64,000 bases of DNA from Phytohabitans suffuscus (GTDB lineage Bacteria > Actinomycetota > Actinomycetes > Mycobacteriales > Micromonosporaceae): NCBI RefSeq assembly GCF_011764565.1, contig NZ_AP022871.1, positions 1,302,001 through 1,366,000 of the forward strand, given 5' to 3'. A program made the position numbers and the translations under genes. The notes under the pieces are model-generated. The model had not been told where the DNA came from. It worked only from the letters and a program-made list of their open reading frames with translations, and did no database searches. This document shows positions 35,167 to 44,104 of this stretch, one piece after another (position 1 is the first letter of the stretch; every line of letters starts with the position of its first letter).

Positions 35167-36653
35167 CAGGCACCTCCGTCGATCGGGTACAGCGGCCGCG
35201 GCGCGTGCCGGAAGTCGAGGTAGTCCAGGCGCGGGGTGCTCGCACCGGGCAGGTCGAGCAGGATCGCCTCGGCGTAGCCGCCGCCGTAGCCGGCCCGGTA
35301 GAGCGTGGCGGAGCGGACCAGGACGGCGTCCGCCTCGGCCGGCTCCAGGCCGGCGTGCCGGTAGCCCGCCGGGTCGAACGTCGGCGCGGGCCGCTCGGTG
35401 AGCAGCACGGTCAGCCCGGTGCCGGTGTCCACTGTGGCCCATCGCCCCATGCCGACGCTCTGGCCGGTCATCGCCGCGCCGGTGAGCGTCACCGGGTCCG
35501 CGCCGAGCCGGGCGACCGTGCCGGTGAGGCGCACCGGCGTGGACCAGCGCGGGTCCAGCGTGGCGCCGACCGGGGTGTCGACGGCCCCGCCGGTACCGGC
35601 CAGGTGGCAGGCGGCGACCGCCGGGGCGTCCACGACCGTGGCGTACGAGCGGATCCGCCCGGGGCGCTCCAGCAGCGCGGCGACCACGGTGGCGCTGTCG
35701 GCGGAGGCGCCGGCGGTGGGCGAGTCGGCGGACTGTACGAGCAGCACCGGGCCGCGGCCGGTCCGGGCCCGCACGGCGGCCACCGCGCCGGCGACCGGCA
35801 CCGGCCGCACCGCGAACTCGCCGCGCCGGACCCACGCCGCCTCGGCGACGGCCTCCGCGGTGGCCTTGGCCGCGTCCGGGTCGCCGGCGTGCGTGACGGT
35901 GACGCCGAAGCCGAGCTCGGGTACGTCGAGCCACGGCTGCACGGGAAAGAGCGACACGTCGAGGATCGGCCCGGTGGTGGCGCCGTCGGCGAGGCGGCGC
36001 AGCGCGGCCATCGGCGGGTCGGCGATCGCCTGGGACTCGGCCGGCACCAGCATCGGCCGCTTCGCGACCACCGTGCCGGGTCGCAGCCCGTCCAGCATCC
36101 GCAGGGCGAGCGCGGCGCCACGCCGGCCGGTGTCGCCCTGGTCGACGTGCGGGTACGTGCGGAAGCCGACGAGCGCGTCGACGCCGCCGGCGATGCGCGC
36201 GGTGACGTTGGCGTGCAGGTCGTGGGTGGCGACCAGCGGTGTGCCCGGCCGCAGCACGGCCCGGGCGGCCTCGACGAGCGCGCCGTCCGCGGCCGGCTCG
36301 CCCTCCGCGACGAGGGCGCCGTGCAGGCAGAGCACCAGGGCGTCCAGCGGGCCGGCGGCCACCAGCCCGTCGAAGAGCAGGCCGCGCAGGTACGCGAACG
36401 AGTAGGCGTCCAGCACCCCGCCGGACATCGCCCAGGCGCGGACGACCGGGACCGCCTCGGCACCGCCGGCGGTGACCTCGGCCAGCGCGCCGGCGATCTC
36501 GGTGTTGGTGCCGGCGGAGCGCTCGGCGGCCTCGGCGCCGACCCACAGCCCCTGCGCCGTGAAGTCGTCCAGTGTGGACGGCCGCGCGGCGAACGTGTTG
36601 GTCTCCTGGATGATGCTGGCGACGCCGATCCGCGGCCGCGCTTGACGTGCCAT
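35163..36653 (-). CDS. M81 family metallopeptidase (MlrC/microcystinase C-like), copy 1
   Basis: 496 residues from ATG at 36653. The N-terminus RIGVASIIQETNTFAARPSTLDDF and the sequence LVLCLHGALVAEGEPAADG carry the family's signature, and the ATHDLHANVTARI block supplies metal-binding His and Asp. MlrC in sphingomonads cleaves linearised microcystin; most homologues are of unknown function and occur with sugar-type ABC transporters, as here. A paralogue is at 44105-45595. Overlaps on both sides show it is part of the operon. Confidence 0.88.
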   Translation of the reverse strand: MARQARPRIGVASIIQETNTFAARPSTLDDFTAQGLWVGAEAAERSAGTNTEIAGALAEVTAGGAEAVPVVRAWAMSGGVLDAYSFAYLRGLLFDGLVAAGPLDALVLCLHGALVAEGEPAADGALVEAARAVLRPGTPLVATHDLHANVTARIAGGVDALVGFRTYPHVDQGDTGRRGAALALRMLDGLRPGTVVAKRPMLVPAESQAIADPPMAALRRLADGATTGPILDVSLFPVQPWLDVPELGFGVTVTHAGDPDAAKATAEAVAEAAWVRRGEFAVRPVPVAGAVAAVRARTGRGPVLLVQSADSPTAGASADSATVVAALLERPGRIRSYATVVDAPAVAACHLAGTGGAVDTPVGATLDPRWSTPVRLTGTVARLGADPVTLTGAAMTGQSVGMGRWATVDTGTGLTVLLTERPAPTFDPAGYRHAGLEPAEADAVLVRSATLYRAGYGGGYAEAILLDLPGASTPRLDYLDFRHAPRPLYPIDGGAW

Positions 36654-37423
36654 CAGTGCATCACCCACCCGCCGTCGACGACCAGCAGCTGCCCGGTGAC
36701 GAACGATGCGTCCGGGCCGAGCAGGAAGCTCGTGACGCCGGCGACGTCGTCCGGTTCGCCGCGCCGGCGCAGGGACTGCACGGCGGCCATCGTCGCGGCC
36801 AGCTCGTCCGGGTCGCCGTACACCGCCTCGGCCGGGGTGCGGATGGCGCCGGGGGCGATCGCGTTGACCCGTACCCCGTCCGGGCCGACCTCGCGGGCCA
36901 GCGCCCGGGTGAAGCCGACGAGCGCGGCCTTGGAGGTGACGTAGTGCAGGTTTCCGGTGCGGCCGAGCAGCGGCGTGACCGACGACATCACCACGACCGC
37001 GCCGTGCCCGGCGGCGGCCAGGTCGGGGTACGCGGCCTGGACGCACAGGAAGCTGCCGGTGACGTTGACCGCCAGCACCCGCTGCCAGTCGGCCGCGCTG
37101 AGCGAGTGCCAGGGCTCCCGGGCGGCGACCGAGGTGGCGGCGTTGCAGACCAGCGCGGTGACCGGGCCCAGCCGCTCGCGTACCGCCTCGACCATCGCGG
37201 CGACCTGGTCCGGGTCGCTGACGTCGGCTTCCACCGCCAGCCCGCGCCCGCCGGCGGCGGTGAGCGTGTCGACGAGCGCGTCCGCCGCCGCCCGTTCGCC
37301 GGGCAGGTGATTGACCGCGACCGCCGCGCCGTCCGCGACCAGCCGGGCCGCGACGCGGTGGCCGATGCCGCCGGTGGCGCCGGTGACCAGCGCGACCCGG
37401 CCGGCCAGGTGCGGGCCGGCCAT
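36653..37423 (-). CDS. SDR family oxidoreductase
   Basis: 256 residues. VALVTGATGGIGHRVAARL cofactor motif, CNAATSVAAREPWHSLS in place of the usual NNAG, SSVTPLLGRTGNLHYVTSKAAL with the catalytic Tyr and Lys, and APGAIRTPAEAVYGDPDE. The C-terminus FVTGQLLVVDGGWVMH is canonical. ATGA overlaps link it to mlrC downstream and the dehydratase upstream. Probably a sugar or sugar-acid dehydrogenase. Confidence 0.9.
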   Translation of the reverse strand: MAGPHLAGRVALVTGATGGIGHRVAARLVADGAAVAVNHLPGERAAADALVDTLTAAGGRGLAVEADVSDPDQVAAMVEAVRERLGPVTALVCNAATSVAAREPWHSLSAADWQRVLAVNVTGSFLCVQAAYPDLAAAGHGAVVVMSSVTPLLGRTGNLHYVTSKAALVGFTRALAREVGPDGVRVNAIAPGAIRTPAEAVYGDPDELAATMAAVQSLRRRGEPDDVAGVTSFLLGPDASFVTGQLLVVDGGWVMH

Positions 37424-38631
37424 CAGAACCTCGGGAACTTCGCCCGGAAGCCGGCCCGCGCCGCGTCGGCGAACTCGCTGCCCTCGCCGACCTTCCGGTG
37501 GTACTCGGCGTAGAAGCGCAGCTTGTCCTGGTCGATCTCGACGCCGAGGCCAGGCCCGGTCGGCACGTCCAGGCAGCCGTCGCGGAACGTGAACGGCGTG
37601 GTGATGACGTCGTCGGCCTGCTCCGGCAGGTGCGAGTCGGCGGTGTGGCTGAGCATCGTCTCGGCGGAGGCCAGGTGCACCACGGCGGCGGTGGAGATGC
37701 CCAGCTCGCGGTCGCTGTGCATGCCGAGGCCGAGGTTGAACGTCTCGCAGATCTTGGCGAGCTGGAGCACCGACGTGGGGCCGCCCCAGAAGTGCACGTC
37801 ACCGAGGATGACGTCGACGGCCCGCTGCCGTACCGCGAGGGGGATCTGCTCGAAGGCGACGCAGCACATGTTCGTGGCCAGCGGCACCGGCGTGCGCTCG
37901 CGGACCAGCGACATGCCCTCGATGCCCCAGGTCGGGTCCTCGCAGAACTCCAGGCCGTAGTCGTTGACCGCGTGCAGCACCCGGACGCTGGTCTCCACCG
38001 ACCACACCGCGTTCGGGTCGATCCGCAGGTAGCGCAGCCGGTCGCCGAGCCGCTCGCGGATCAGCCGGACGCTGGCGATCTCCCGCTCGGGCGGCAGTAC
38101 CCCGTTCTTGAACTTGACGTCCCGGAAGCCGTGCGTCTCGAACAGCTCCTCGGCGTGGTCCGCGGCGTCCTCGACGGTGTCGCCGCGCCCGATGTCGGTC
38201 ATCGAGGCGTACCGGTAGAAGACGTACGCGGCGAACTCCACCCGCTCGGTGGCGACGCCGCCCCACAGGTCGCCGCAGCGCTTGCCGAGCGCCTTGCCGA
38301 GAAGGTCCCAGCAGGCCATCTCCACCGCCGCCCCGGCGAGCTTGGCGGCGCCGACGAGGGCGAGCTGCTCGCTGGTCATCCGGAACACGCCGAACCGCCG
38401 GGCGATCCGGCTGACCTCGGTGGGGTCCTGTCCGATGTAGATGTCGCGGTGCAGGCGCAGCGCCTCGACCACCTCGTCGCCGCCGCGGGTCTCGCCGATG
38501 CCGACCAGGCCCTCGTCGGTGACCAGCTCGACGATCGTCCGGGTGGTCGAGACCTCCACGCCGAACGACCAGCGCAGCGGGCGCCGCAGCGGCACGGTCA
38601 CCGCGGTGGCCCGGATGTCGATGATCTTCAT
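37423..38631 (-). CDS. Mandelate racemase/enolase superfamily protein, glucarate dehydratase-like
   Basis: 402 residues. Second-strand KxK motif DVKFKNG, then metal ligands in LRIDPNA, FCEDPTW and the ATNMCC region, and the catalytic His in GLGMHSDRELGISTA. The layout and the N-terminal capping domain (TVPLRRPLRWSFG) resemble glucarate/galactarate-type dehydratases. Such enzymes remove water from aldaric or aldonic acids to 2-keto-3-deoxy acids. Presence beside SDR and MDR dehydrogenases supports sugar-acid catabolism. Confidence 0.88.
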   Translation of the reverse strand: MKIIDIRATAVTVPLRRPLRWSFGVEVSTTRTIVELVTDEGLVGIGETRGGDEVVEALRLHRDIYIGQDPTEVSRIARRFGVFRMTSEQLALVGAAKLAGAAVEMACWDLLGKALGKRCGDLWGGVATERVEFAAYVFYRYASMTDIGRGDTVEDAADHAEELFETHGFRDVKFKNGVLPPEREIASVRLIRERLGDRLRYLRIDPNAVWSVETSVRVLHAVNDYGLEFCEDPTWGIEGMSLVRERTPVPLATNMCCVAFEQIPLAVRQRAVDVILGDVHFWGGPTSVLQLAKICETFNLGLGMHSDRELGISTAAVVHLASAETMLSHTADSHLPEQADDVITTPFTFRDGCLDVPTGPGLGVEIDQDKLRFYAEYHRKVGEGSEFADAARAGFRAKFPRF

Positions 38632-38634
38632 TCG

Positions 38635-39912
38635 TCACTTCCCCTCGGCGAGCACGGCACGCACGGCGGCGAGCGTCTCGTCGACGTGCCCCTCCTCGTG
38701 CGCGGTGGAGACGAACCAGGTGCCGCGGGGCAGGATCCGCACCCCGTGCTCCAGCAGGCGGGCGGCGAAGCGGGTGTAGCCGGCCCGGTCGGCACGCAGC
38801 GCCTCGCGGTAGTCGCGGGGCTGGCCGGTGTCGAACCGCACCTGGAACACCGCGGGAAACCCGACGACCTGTACGTCCATCCCGGCGCCGGCGAACTCCT
38901 TGCGCAGCCCGTCCATCAGCCGCGTACCGGTGACGGCGATCCGCCGGTGCGGCTCGCCGCCGGCGATCTCGGTGAGGGTGGCCAGGGTGGCGGCCATCGC
39001 GACCGACTGGGTGTTGTACGTGCCGCCGTGCAGCACCGGCCCGGCCAGTACGCTCATCGGCTCGCGCTTCCCGACGAGCGCCGCGACCGGAAACCCGTTG
39101 GCCAGTGCCTTGCCGAGGATGGTGAGGTCGGGCGTCACCCCGTACAGCTGCTGGGCGCCGCCGGGCGCGACCCGGAAGCCGGTGATCACCTCGTCGAAGA
39201 CGAGCAGCGTGCCGGTGGCGTCGCAGGCCGCCCGGACCGCTTCGAGGTAGCCCGGCCGGGGCAGGATGCCGGCGTTGTTGAACATCACCGGTTCCATGAT
39301 CACCGCCGCCACGTCGCCGGCCGCGAGGCGCGCGGCGAGCGGCTCCGGCGCGTTCCAGGGCAGCACCTCCACGTCGACCGCCGGCTGCTGCCCGGCCGAG
39401 CCGGGGACCGGCACCGGCGCGTCGGGCGGCCCGGCCTCCTCCAGCTGCGGCGCGACGCTCCACAGCACGTTGTCGAACCAGCCGTGGTAGTGCCCCTCGA
39501 ACTTGACCACTGTGGACCGTCCGGTGACCGCTCGGGCGACCCGGAGCGCGGCCTGCACCGCCTCGCTGCCGGAGACCGAGAAGCGGACCAGCTCGGCCGA
39601 GGGCACGAGGTCGGCGAGCAGCCGCGCGGCGGCGTATTCCAGCTCGGTCTGGCCGGCCACCAGGATGCTCCGGTCGAGCTGCGCGCGGGCCGCCTCGACG
39701 ACCGGCGCCGGGCGGTGGCCGAGCAGCATCGGCCCCATACCCAGGAAGTAGTCGATGAGGCGGTTGCCGTCCAGGTCGGTCAGGATCGGCCCGTCCGCGG
39801 CGGTGAAGACCAGCGGGTGCGGGGCGATGCCCTGCCGGAAGGCGCTGTTGACGCCGCCGGCGACCAGCGCGGAGGCTTCCTCGATCCGTTGGCGCGAGGC
39901 GTGGAATGGCAT
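38635..39912 (-). CDS. Class III aminotransferase, glutamate-1-semialdehyde aminomutase-like
   Basis: 425 residues from ATG at 39912, chosen for GGAG seven bases upstream over a start ten codons earlier. The PLP fold markers are VRFSVSGSEAVQAALRVAR, KFEGHYHGWFDN, LVFDEVITGFRVAPGG and the lysine region PDLTILGKALANGFPVAAL. It resembles HemL but sits in a catabolic operon and lacks hem neighbours, so it is probably an omega-transaminase or aminomutase acting on an amino sugar or beta-amino acid intermediate. Confidence 0.88.
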   Translation of the reverse strand: MPFHASRQRIEEASALVAGGVNSAFRQGIAPHPLVFTAADGPILTDLDGNRLIDYFLGMGPMLLGHRPAPVVEAARAQLDRSILVAGQTELEYAAARLLADLVPSAELVRFSVSGSEAVQAALRVARAVTGRSTVVKFEGHYHGWFDNVLWSVAPQLEEAGPPDAPVPVPGSAGQQPAVDVEVLPWNAPEPLAARLAAGDVAAVIMEPVMFNNAGILPRPGYLEAVRAACDATGTLLVFDEVITGFRVAPGGAQQLYGVTPDLTILGKALANGFPVAALVGKREPMSVLAGPVLHGGTYNTQSVAMAATLATLTEIAGGEPHRRIAVTGTRLMDGLRKEFAGAGMDVQVVGFPAVFQVRFDTGQPRDYREALRADRAGYTRFAARLLEHGVRILPRGTWFVSTAHEEGHVDETLAAVRAVLAEGK

Positions 39913-39975
39913 TGTGCTGCTCCTTGGCGGCGGTGGGGGCACCGAAGGGACGGTCCGGGGCGATGGGCTATCTGG

Positions 39976-40743
39976 TCACCAGACCGTCCACCCGCCGTCG
40001 ACCACGAGGCTGTGCCCCGTCACGAACGAGGACGCCGGCGCGGCCAGGAACAGCACCGCCGAGCGCAGCTCCCGGTCGGTGCCCAGCCGGCGCATGGGCG
40101 TGCCCTGCTCCAGCGCGGCGATCACCTCCGGGCGCAGCGCGTCGTCGTTGGCGGGGCTGGGAAACATGCCGGGACAGAGCGCGTTGACGGTCACGCCGGT
40201 CGGGCCCACCTGCGCGGCGAGGAAGCGGGTCAGCCCGATCACCGCGTGCTTGCTGGCGAAGTACGAGGCGATGTCGAGGTCGATGCCCGGGTACCGGGAC
40301 GCGTCCCCGCCGACCAGGCCGTAGACCGAGGCGACGTTGATGACCCGGCCCCAGCCCCGCTCGATCATGCCGGGGACGAACCGCTGGAACAGCCAGAACG
40401 GCGACTCCACGTTCAGCGTCATGATCCAGCGCCAGTCCTCGGAGCTGGCCTCCGGCCAGGGCGCCCGGTGGGCCAGGCCCGCGTTGTTGACCAGCACGTC
40501 GATGTCGCCGGCGGCGGCGACCAGCGCGTCCACGTCCGCGGGTTCGGTGATGTCGGCGCGGACCGGGACGACCCGGTCCCCCAGCTCCTCGGCGGTGCGC
40601 TCCAGCGGCTCCGGGCGCCGCCCGCAGATCACCACCTCGGCACCGGCGTCCACGAACGCCTCGGTCATCTGCCGGCCCAGCCCGTCGCCGCCACCGGTGA
40701 CGAGCACCCGCCGGCCGGTCAGGTCGAAGTCATCGACGGTCAT
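39976..40743 (-). CDS. SDR family oxidoreductase
   Basis: 255 residues. VLVTGGGDGLGRQMTEAF cofactor motif, CGRR favouring NADP(H), NNAGLAHR, and SVYGLVGGDASRYPGIDLDIASYFASKHAVIGL with the catalytic Tyr-Lys. The insert between SVYG and the tyrosine is longer than usual. It overlaps the stop of the transporter fusion by ATGA. The 63-bp gap to the aminotransferase holds that gene's ribosome binding site. Confidence 0.9.
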   Translation of the reverse strand: MTVDDFDLTGRRVLVTGGGDGLGRQMTEAFVDAGAEVVICGRRPEPLERTAEELGDRVVPVRADITEPADVDALVAAAGDIDVLVNNAGLAHRAPWPEASSEDWRWIMTLNVESPFWLFQRFVPGMIERGWGRVINVASVYGLVGGDASRYPGIDLDIASYFASKHAVIGLTRFLAAQVGPTGVTVNALCPGMFPSPANDDALRPEVIAALEQGTPMRRLGTDRELRSAVLFLAAPASSFVTGHSLVVDGGWTVW

Positions 40744-42737
40744 GCCCGCGTCCCTTCGGTAGCCGCCAGCCCTTCGGGAGCCGCCAGTCCTTCGGGAGCC
40801 TCGAGGCCCGCCATCAGGTGCAGCAGCCGGGTGTGGGTCACCCGCTCGATCGTGTCGTCGTAGACCACCTGGCCGAGCCGCAGCACCACCACCCGGTCCG
40901 CCACCGCGAACACCGTGCGGATGTCGTGGCTGATGAGGATCACGCCGGCGCCGTTGTCCGCCGCCTGGCGGGCGATCCGCAGCACGTTGCGGGTCTGCGT
41001 GACGCCCAGGGCCGCGGTCGGCTCGTCCAGGATGACCAGCTTGACGCCGTCCTTCATGGCGCGGGCGATCGCCACCGACTGGCGCTGGCCGCCGGAGAGC
41101 CGGCCGACCGAGCGGTTCAGGTCGGTCAGCGTGATGCCGAGCGAGGCGAGCCGCTGCCGGGTGCGGGCCAGCGCGGCGGCGTCGTCGCGCACCGGTATGA
41201 GGCCGAACATCCGCCGGCGCGGCTCGTCGCCGAGGATCAGGTTGTGCGCCACGCCGAGGTTGGGGCAGACGGCGAGGTCCTGGTGCACCGTCTCGATGCC
41301 GGCGCGGCGCGCGTCGATCGGCCCGTGGAAGTCGACCGGTGTGCCGTCCAGCTCGATCCGGCCCGAGTCCGGGCGGTGCACACCGGAGATCAGCTTGATC
41401 AGCGTGGACTTGCCGGCGCCGTTGTCACCGACCAGGCAGACGACCTCGCCGGAGCGGACCGAGAACGTCCCGTCCCGCAGCGCGAAGACCGGTCCGAACC
41501 GGCGGGACAGCCCTTCGGCGCGCAGCACGACCTGCCCGGGCCGGTGCTCGGGGTTCCGGTCGAGGCCGTACTCGTCCGCGGCCGAGGAGACCTCCGGACC
41601 CGGTGGCGCTCCCCCCACCGCGCTGGCTGCGCTGGCTCCGCTCGCTGTCGCCCCTGGCCGCCGGTTCGATCCGCCCTCGTCGCTTCGCTCCTCGTGTGCG
41701 GATCTCCCCAGCTCCAGGGGCGGATCCGGGTCTCCCTGCTCGGCCGGCGCCTCGCGGCGCACCGAGCGGGCCCGGCGGTGCTCGGCGATCTGGTCCGCGC
41801 CGAGCGCCAGCAGCAGCACGAGCCCCTTGCTGATCTGCTGCCACCAGTCCTCCAGCCCGGCGAAGATGAGCCCGGAGCTGAGCACGCCGATCGTGGCCAC
41901 ACCGACGAACACCCCGGCCGGGTGGCCGCTGCCGCCGGCGAACCCGACGCCGCCGAGGATCACCGCGGTGAGCACGTCCAGCTCGAACGAGGTGCCGATC
42001 TGTGGGGTGCCGCTGCCCAGCCGCGCCGTGGTGAGCACGGCGACGACACCCATCAGAAGGCCGTTGAGCACGTACAGCCGCACGATCACCCAGTCGACGT
42101 TGACGCCGGTGAGGCGGGCCGCCTGCGGGTTGCCGCCGATCGCGAACAGGCGCAGGCCGCCCCGGCTGCGCAGCAACCAGAACCCGCCGGCGACGAAGAG
42201 CACCGCCGCGATGATGACCGGCAGCGGCACCTCGTTGATCCGGGCCCGGCCGAGGAAGATGAACGAGTCCGAGAACCCGAAGACCGAGCGGCCCTCGCTG
42301 ACCAGGTACGCCAGTCCCTTGAAGACCGCCATCGTGCCCAGCGTCACGATGAGCGGCGAGATCTTCATGTACCGGACCAGGAGCCCGTTGGTCAGTCCGA
42401 GCACCGTGCCGGCGAGGAGGCCGACCGCCACCGCCAGCACCACGTTCCCCGAGTCCTTGGCGAACTGCGCGGTGATCACGGAGATCAGCGCGTACTGCCC
42501 GCCGATGGAGAGGTCGACGTTGCCGGAGACGAGCAGGAACATCGCGCCGATCGCGGCGATCGCGATCGCGGAGACGTTCATCAGGATCGTCAGTCCATTG
42601 GAGACGGTGAAGAAGTTGTCGAACGAGATTCCGAAGTAGGCGACCAGGACGGCGCAGAGCAGCGCGAGGCCGGTGCGCCGGCTGGGTTCTCCGGGTACCA
42701 GGTATCGGCGGTTGGCCGCCACGGATGCGATCGACAA
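40740..42737 (-). CDS. Sugar-type ABC transporter: permease and ATP-binding domains fused in one protein
   Basis: 665 residues from a TTG at 42737 with GAGGGGG upstream. Residues about 20-330 are an RbsC-like permease (SGNVDLSIGGQYALIS, AVILGGVGFAGGSGHPAGVFVG). A charged, low-complexity linker of roughly 80 residues follows (SAHEERSDEGGSNRRPG, GASAASAVGG). Residues about 425-665 are one RbsA-type ATPase: Walker A GDNGAGKST, signature LSGGQRQ, Walker B VKLVILDEPTAAL, H-loop ISHD. The C-terminus has a 7-residue repeat (APEGLA). RbsA usually has two ATPase domains and is separate. No stop or new start separates the halves. Confidence 0.87.
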   Translation of the reverse strand: MSIASVAANRRYLVPGEPSRRTGLALLCAVLVAYFGISFDNFFTVSNGLTILMNVSAIAIAAIGAMFLLVSGNVDLSIGGQYALISVITAQFAKDSGNVVLAVAVGLLAGTVLGLTNGLLVRYMKISPLIVTLGTMAVFKGLAYLVSEGRSVFGFSDSFIFLGRARINEVPLPVIIAAVLFVAGGFWLLRSRGGLRLFAIGGNPQAARLTGVNVDWVIVRLYVLNGLLMGVVAVLTTARLGSGTPQIGTSFELDVLTAVILGGVGFAGGSGHPAGVFVGVATIGVLSSGLIFAGLEDWWQQISKGLVLLLALGADQIAEHRRARSVRREAPAEQGDPDPPLELGRSAHEERSDEGGSNRRPGATASGASAASAVGGAPPGPEVSSAADEYGLDRNPEHRPGQVVLRAEGLSRRFGPVFALRDGTFSVRSGEVVCLVGDNGAGKSTLIKLISGVHRPDSGRIELDGTPVDFHGPIDARRAGIETVHQDLAVCPNLGVAHNLILGDEPRRRMFGLIPVRDDAAALARTRQRLASLGITLTDLNRSVGRLSGGQRQSVAIARAMKDGVKLVILDEPTAALGVTQTRNVLRIARQAADNGAGVILISHDIRTVFAVADRVVVLRLGQVVYDDTIERVTHTRLLHLMAGLEAPEGLAAPEGLAATEGTRA

Positions 42738-42757
42738 CTCGACCCCCTCGCCAGACG

Positions 42758-43959
42758 TCAGGCGGCGTAGTTGATGAACTGCTCGCGATCCTGGTAGCGG
42801 ATCGAACCGAGCATGGTGAAGTACTCCGCGGAGTTCTTCCAGGTCTCCGCGACGGCGTTCATGTCGGCCTGGTACTTGTCGATGGTGGCGGCCGAGTTGA
42901 GCTCGATCGCGTTGAACTGCATGACCTGCGGGATCGGCTTGCCCTCCAGCCAGTCGGCGGCGAACTGCCCCCACGCGTACCCCATCAGGGGGTAGGCGAA
43001 GGCGAAGCTGGCCTTGTACGCGCCGCCCTTGCGGATCTCGGCGAGCGCCTGCTCGTCACCGTCGATGCCGGACAGGTACATGTCGGGCCGGGCCTTGCCC
43101 GCCGCCTGGAGCGCGGAGAGCGCGCCGAGGCAGTACGTGTCGCCGCCGACGACCACGTTCACGTCGGGGTTGGCCTGCAGGATGGTGTTCATCGCCTTGA
43201 ACCCGCCGTCCTGCGTGATGGCCGGCGGCTGGATGTCGGACACGATCTTCATGCCCGGCCCGGCCGTCTTGAGCCCGTCGAGCGCGCCCTGGTGGCGGGC
43301 CTTGAGCACCTCGATCGTGTCGGTGTTGAAGTAGACGACGTTGGCCTGCCCGCCCAGCTTCTCGGTGATGTACTTGGCGGCCGCCAGCCCCTGCGCGTTG
43401 CCCACCTTGTACTGGTCGGCCACCACCTGCGAGGTGCTCGGCGGGGTGACCAGCGACAGCACCGCCGCGCCGGCCTCGATCGCCCGCTTCATCAGCGGCG
43501 CCTGCGCGTTGGCGTCCAGCGGCTGGATGCACAGCGCCGCGATGCCGCGCTGCAGGAACGTCTCGATCTGCTCGATGTTCTTGGCCGAGTCGTCGTTGGC
43601 GATGGCCGTGATGAACTCCAGGCCGCGCGCCCCGGCGGCCGACTCGATGGCCCGGGTGATCTGGAGGAAGAACTCCGCGTCGGAGGTGTTGGCCCAGGCG
43701 ATCCGCTTGGGCAGATCGGGCTTCTCCCCCGCCGCGCCGTTGAAGTCGAACGGTGCGAGCTGCTTCTTCTCGGTGATCCCGTTGCCGATCACCTTTTCGC
43801 CGGCGGACCCGGAGCCGGTGTCCGAGCCGGAGCCGTCATCGACCGAACAGGCCCCAGCAGCGGGAGGCCGACAAAGGTACCCGCGCCCGCGAGCGCGCCG
43901 ATTCGCAGAAGGTTACGCCGGTTGAGCTGCCCCCGACCCGCCGTTGTGTCACCAGGCAT
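42758..43959 (-). pseudogene. RbsB-like substrate-binding lipoprotein with Tat signal, frameshifted as read
   Basis: The signal part from ATG at 43959 (GAGGAG six bases upstream) has NRRNLLRIGALAGAGTFVGLPLLG, a twin-arginine signal. One base added to the four-base run at 43852-43855 (plus strand) gives LLGAC, a lipobox, followed by a Ser/Gly/Asp linker and the mature domain ending at 42758. The mature part has the periplasmic-binding type 1 fold (RIAWANTSDAEFFLQITRAIESAA, GIAALCIQPLDANAQAPLMKRA, GGDTYCLGALSALQAAGK). The corrected protein is 400 residues. It is the first gene of the transporter operon, 20 bp before the fusion gene. Confidence 0.84.
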
Positions 43960-43980
43960 GTGCGACTCCTCTGTCATCGG

Positions 43981-44015
43981 GTCCGCATTGCGGACTCCGA
44001 TTTTGCTATGCGGAC
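43981..44015. promoter_or_regulatory. Candidate IclR boxes before the transporter operon
   Basis: GTCCGCATTGCGGAC at 43981-43995 is a perfect dyad with a 3-base spacer. A partial second box, TGCTATGCGGACAC, follows at about 44003-44016. They lie just upstream of the binding-protein start on the minus strand, and related sequences flank the divergent iclR/mlrC start region. Confidence 0.6.
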
Positions 44016-44104
44016 ACGCTAGGGAGCCCGCTCATGATCTGTCAACCGGCCGGAACGCCTTGATCGTCTCCGCAACCAAGCTGTGACCAGGCCGAATCGC
44101 GAGA

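Noticed and set aside
38635..39912. HemL of tetrapyrrole synthesis
   Set aside because: No other hem genes, and the gene is embedded in a sugar-acid type catabolic operon, so only the family name is used.
37498..40863. 1121-residue open frame antisense to dehydratase, aminotransferase and SDR genes
   Set aside because: Composition and lack of motifs show it is a codon-position shadow; three clear minus-strand enzymes explain the DNA.
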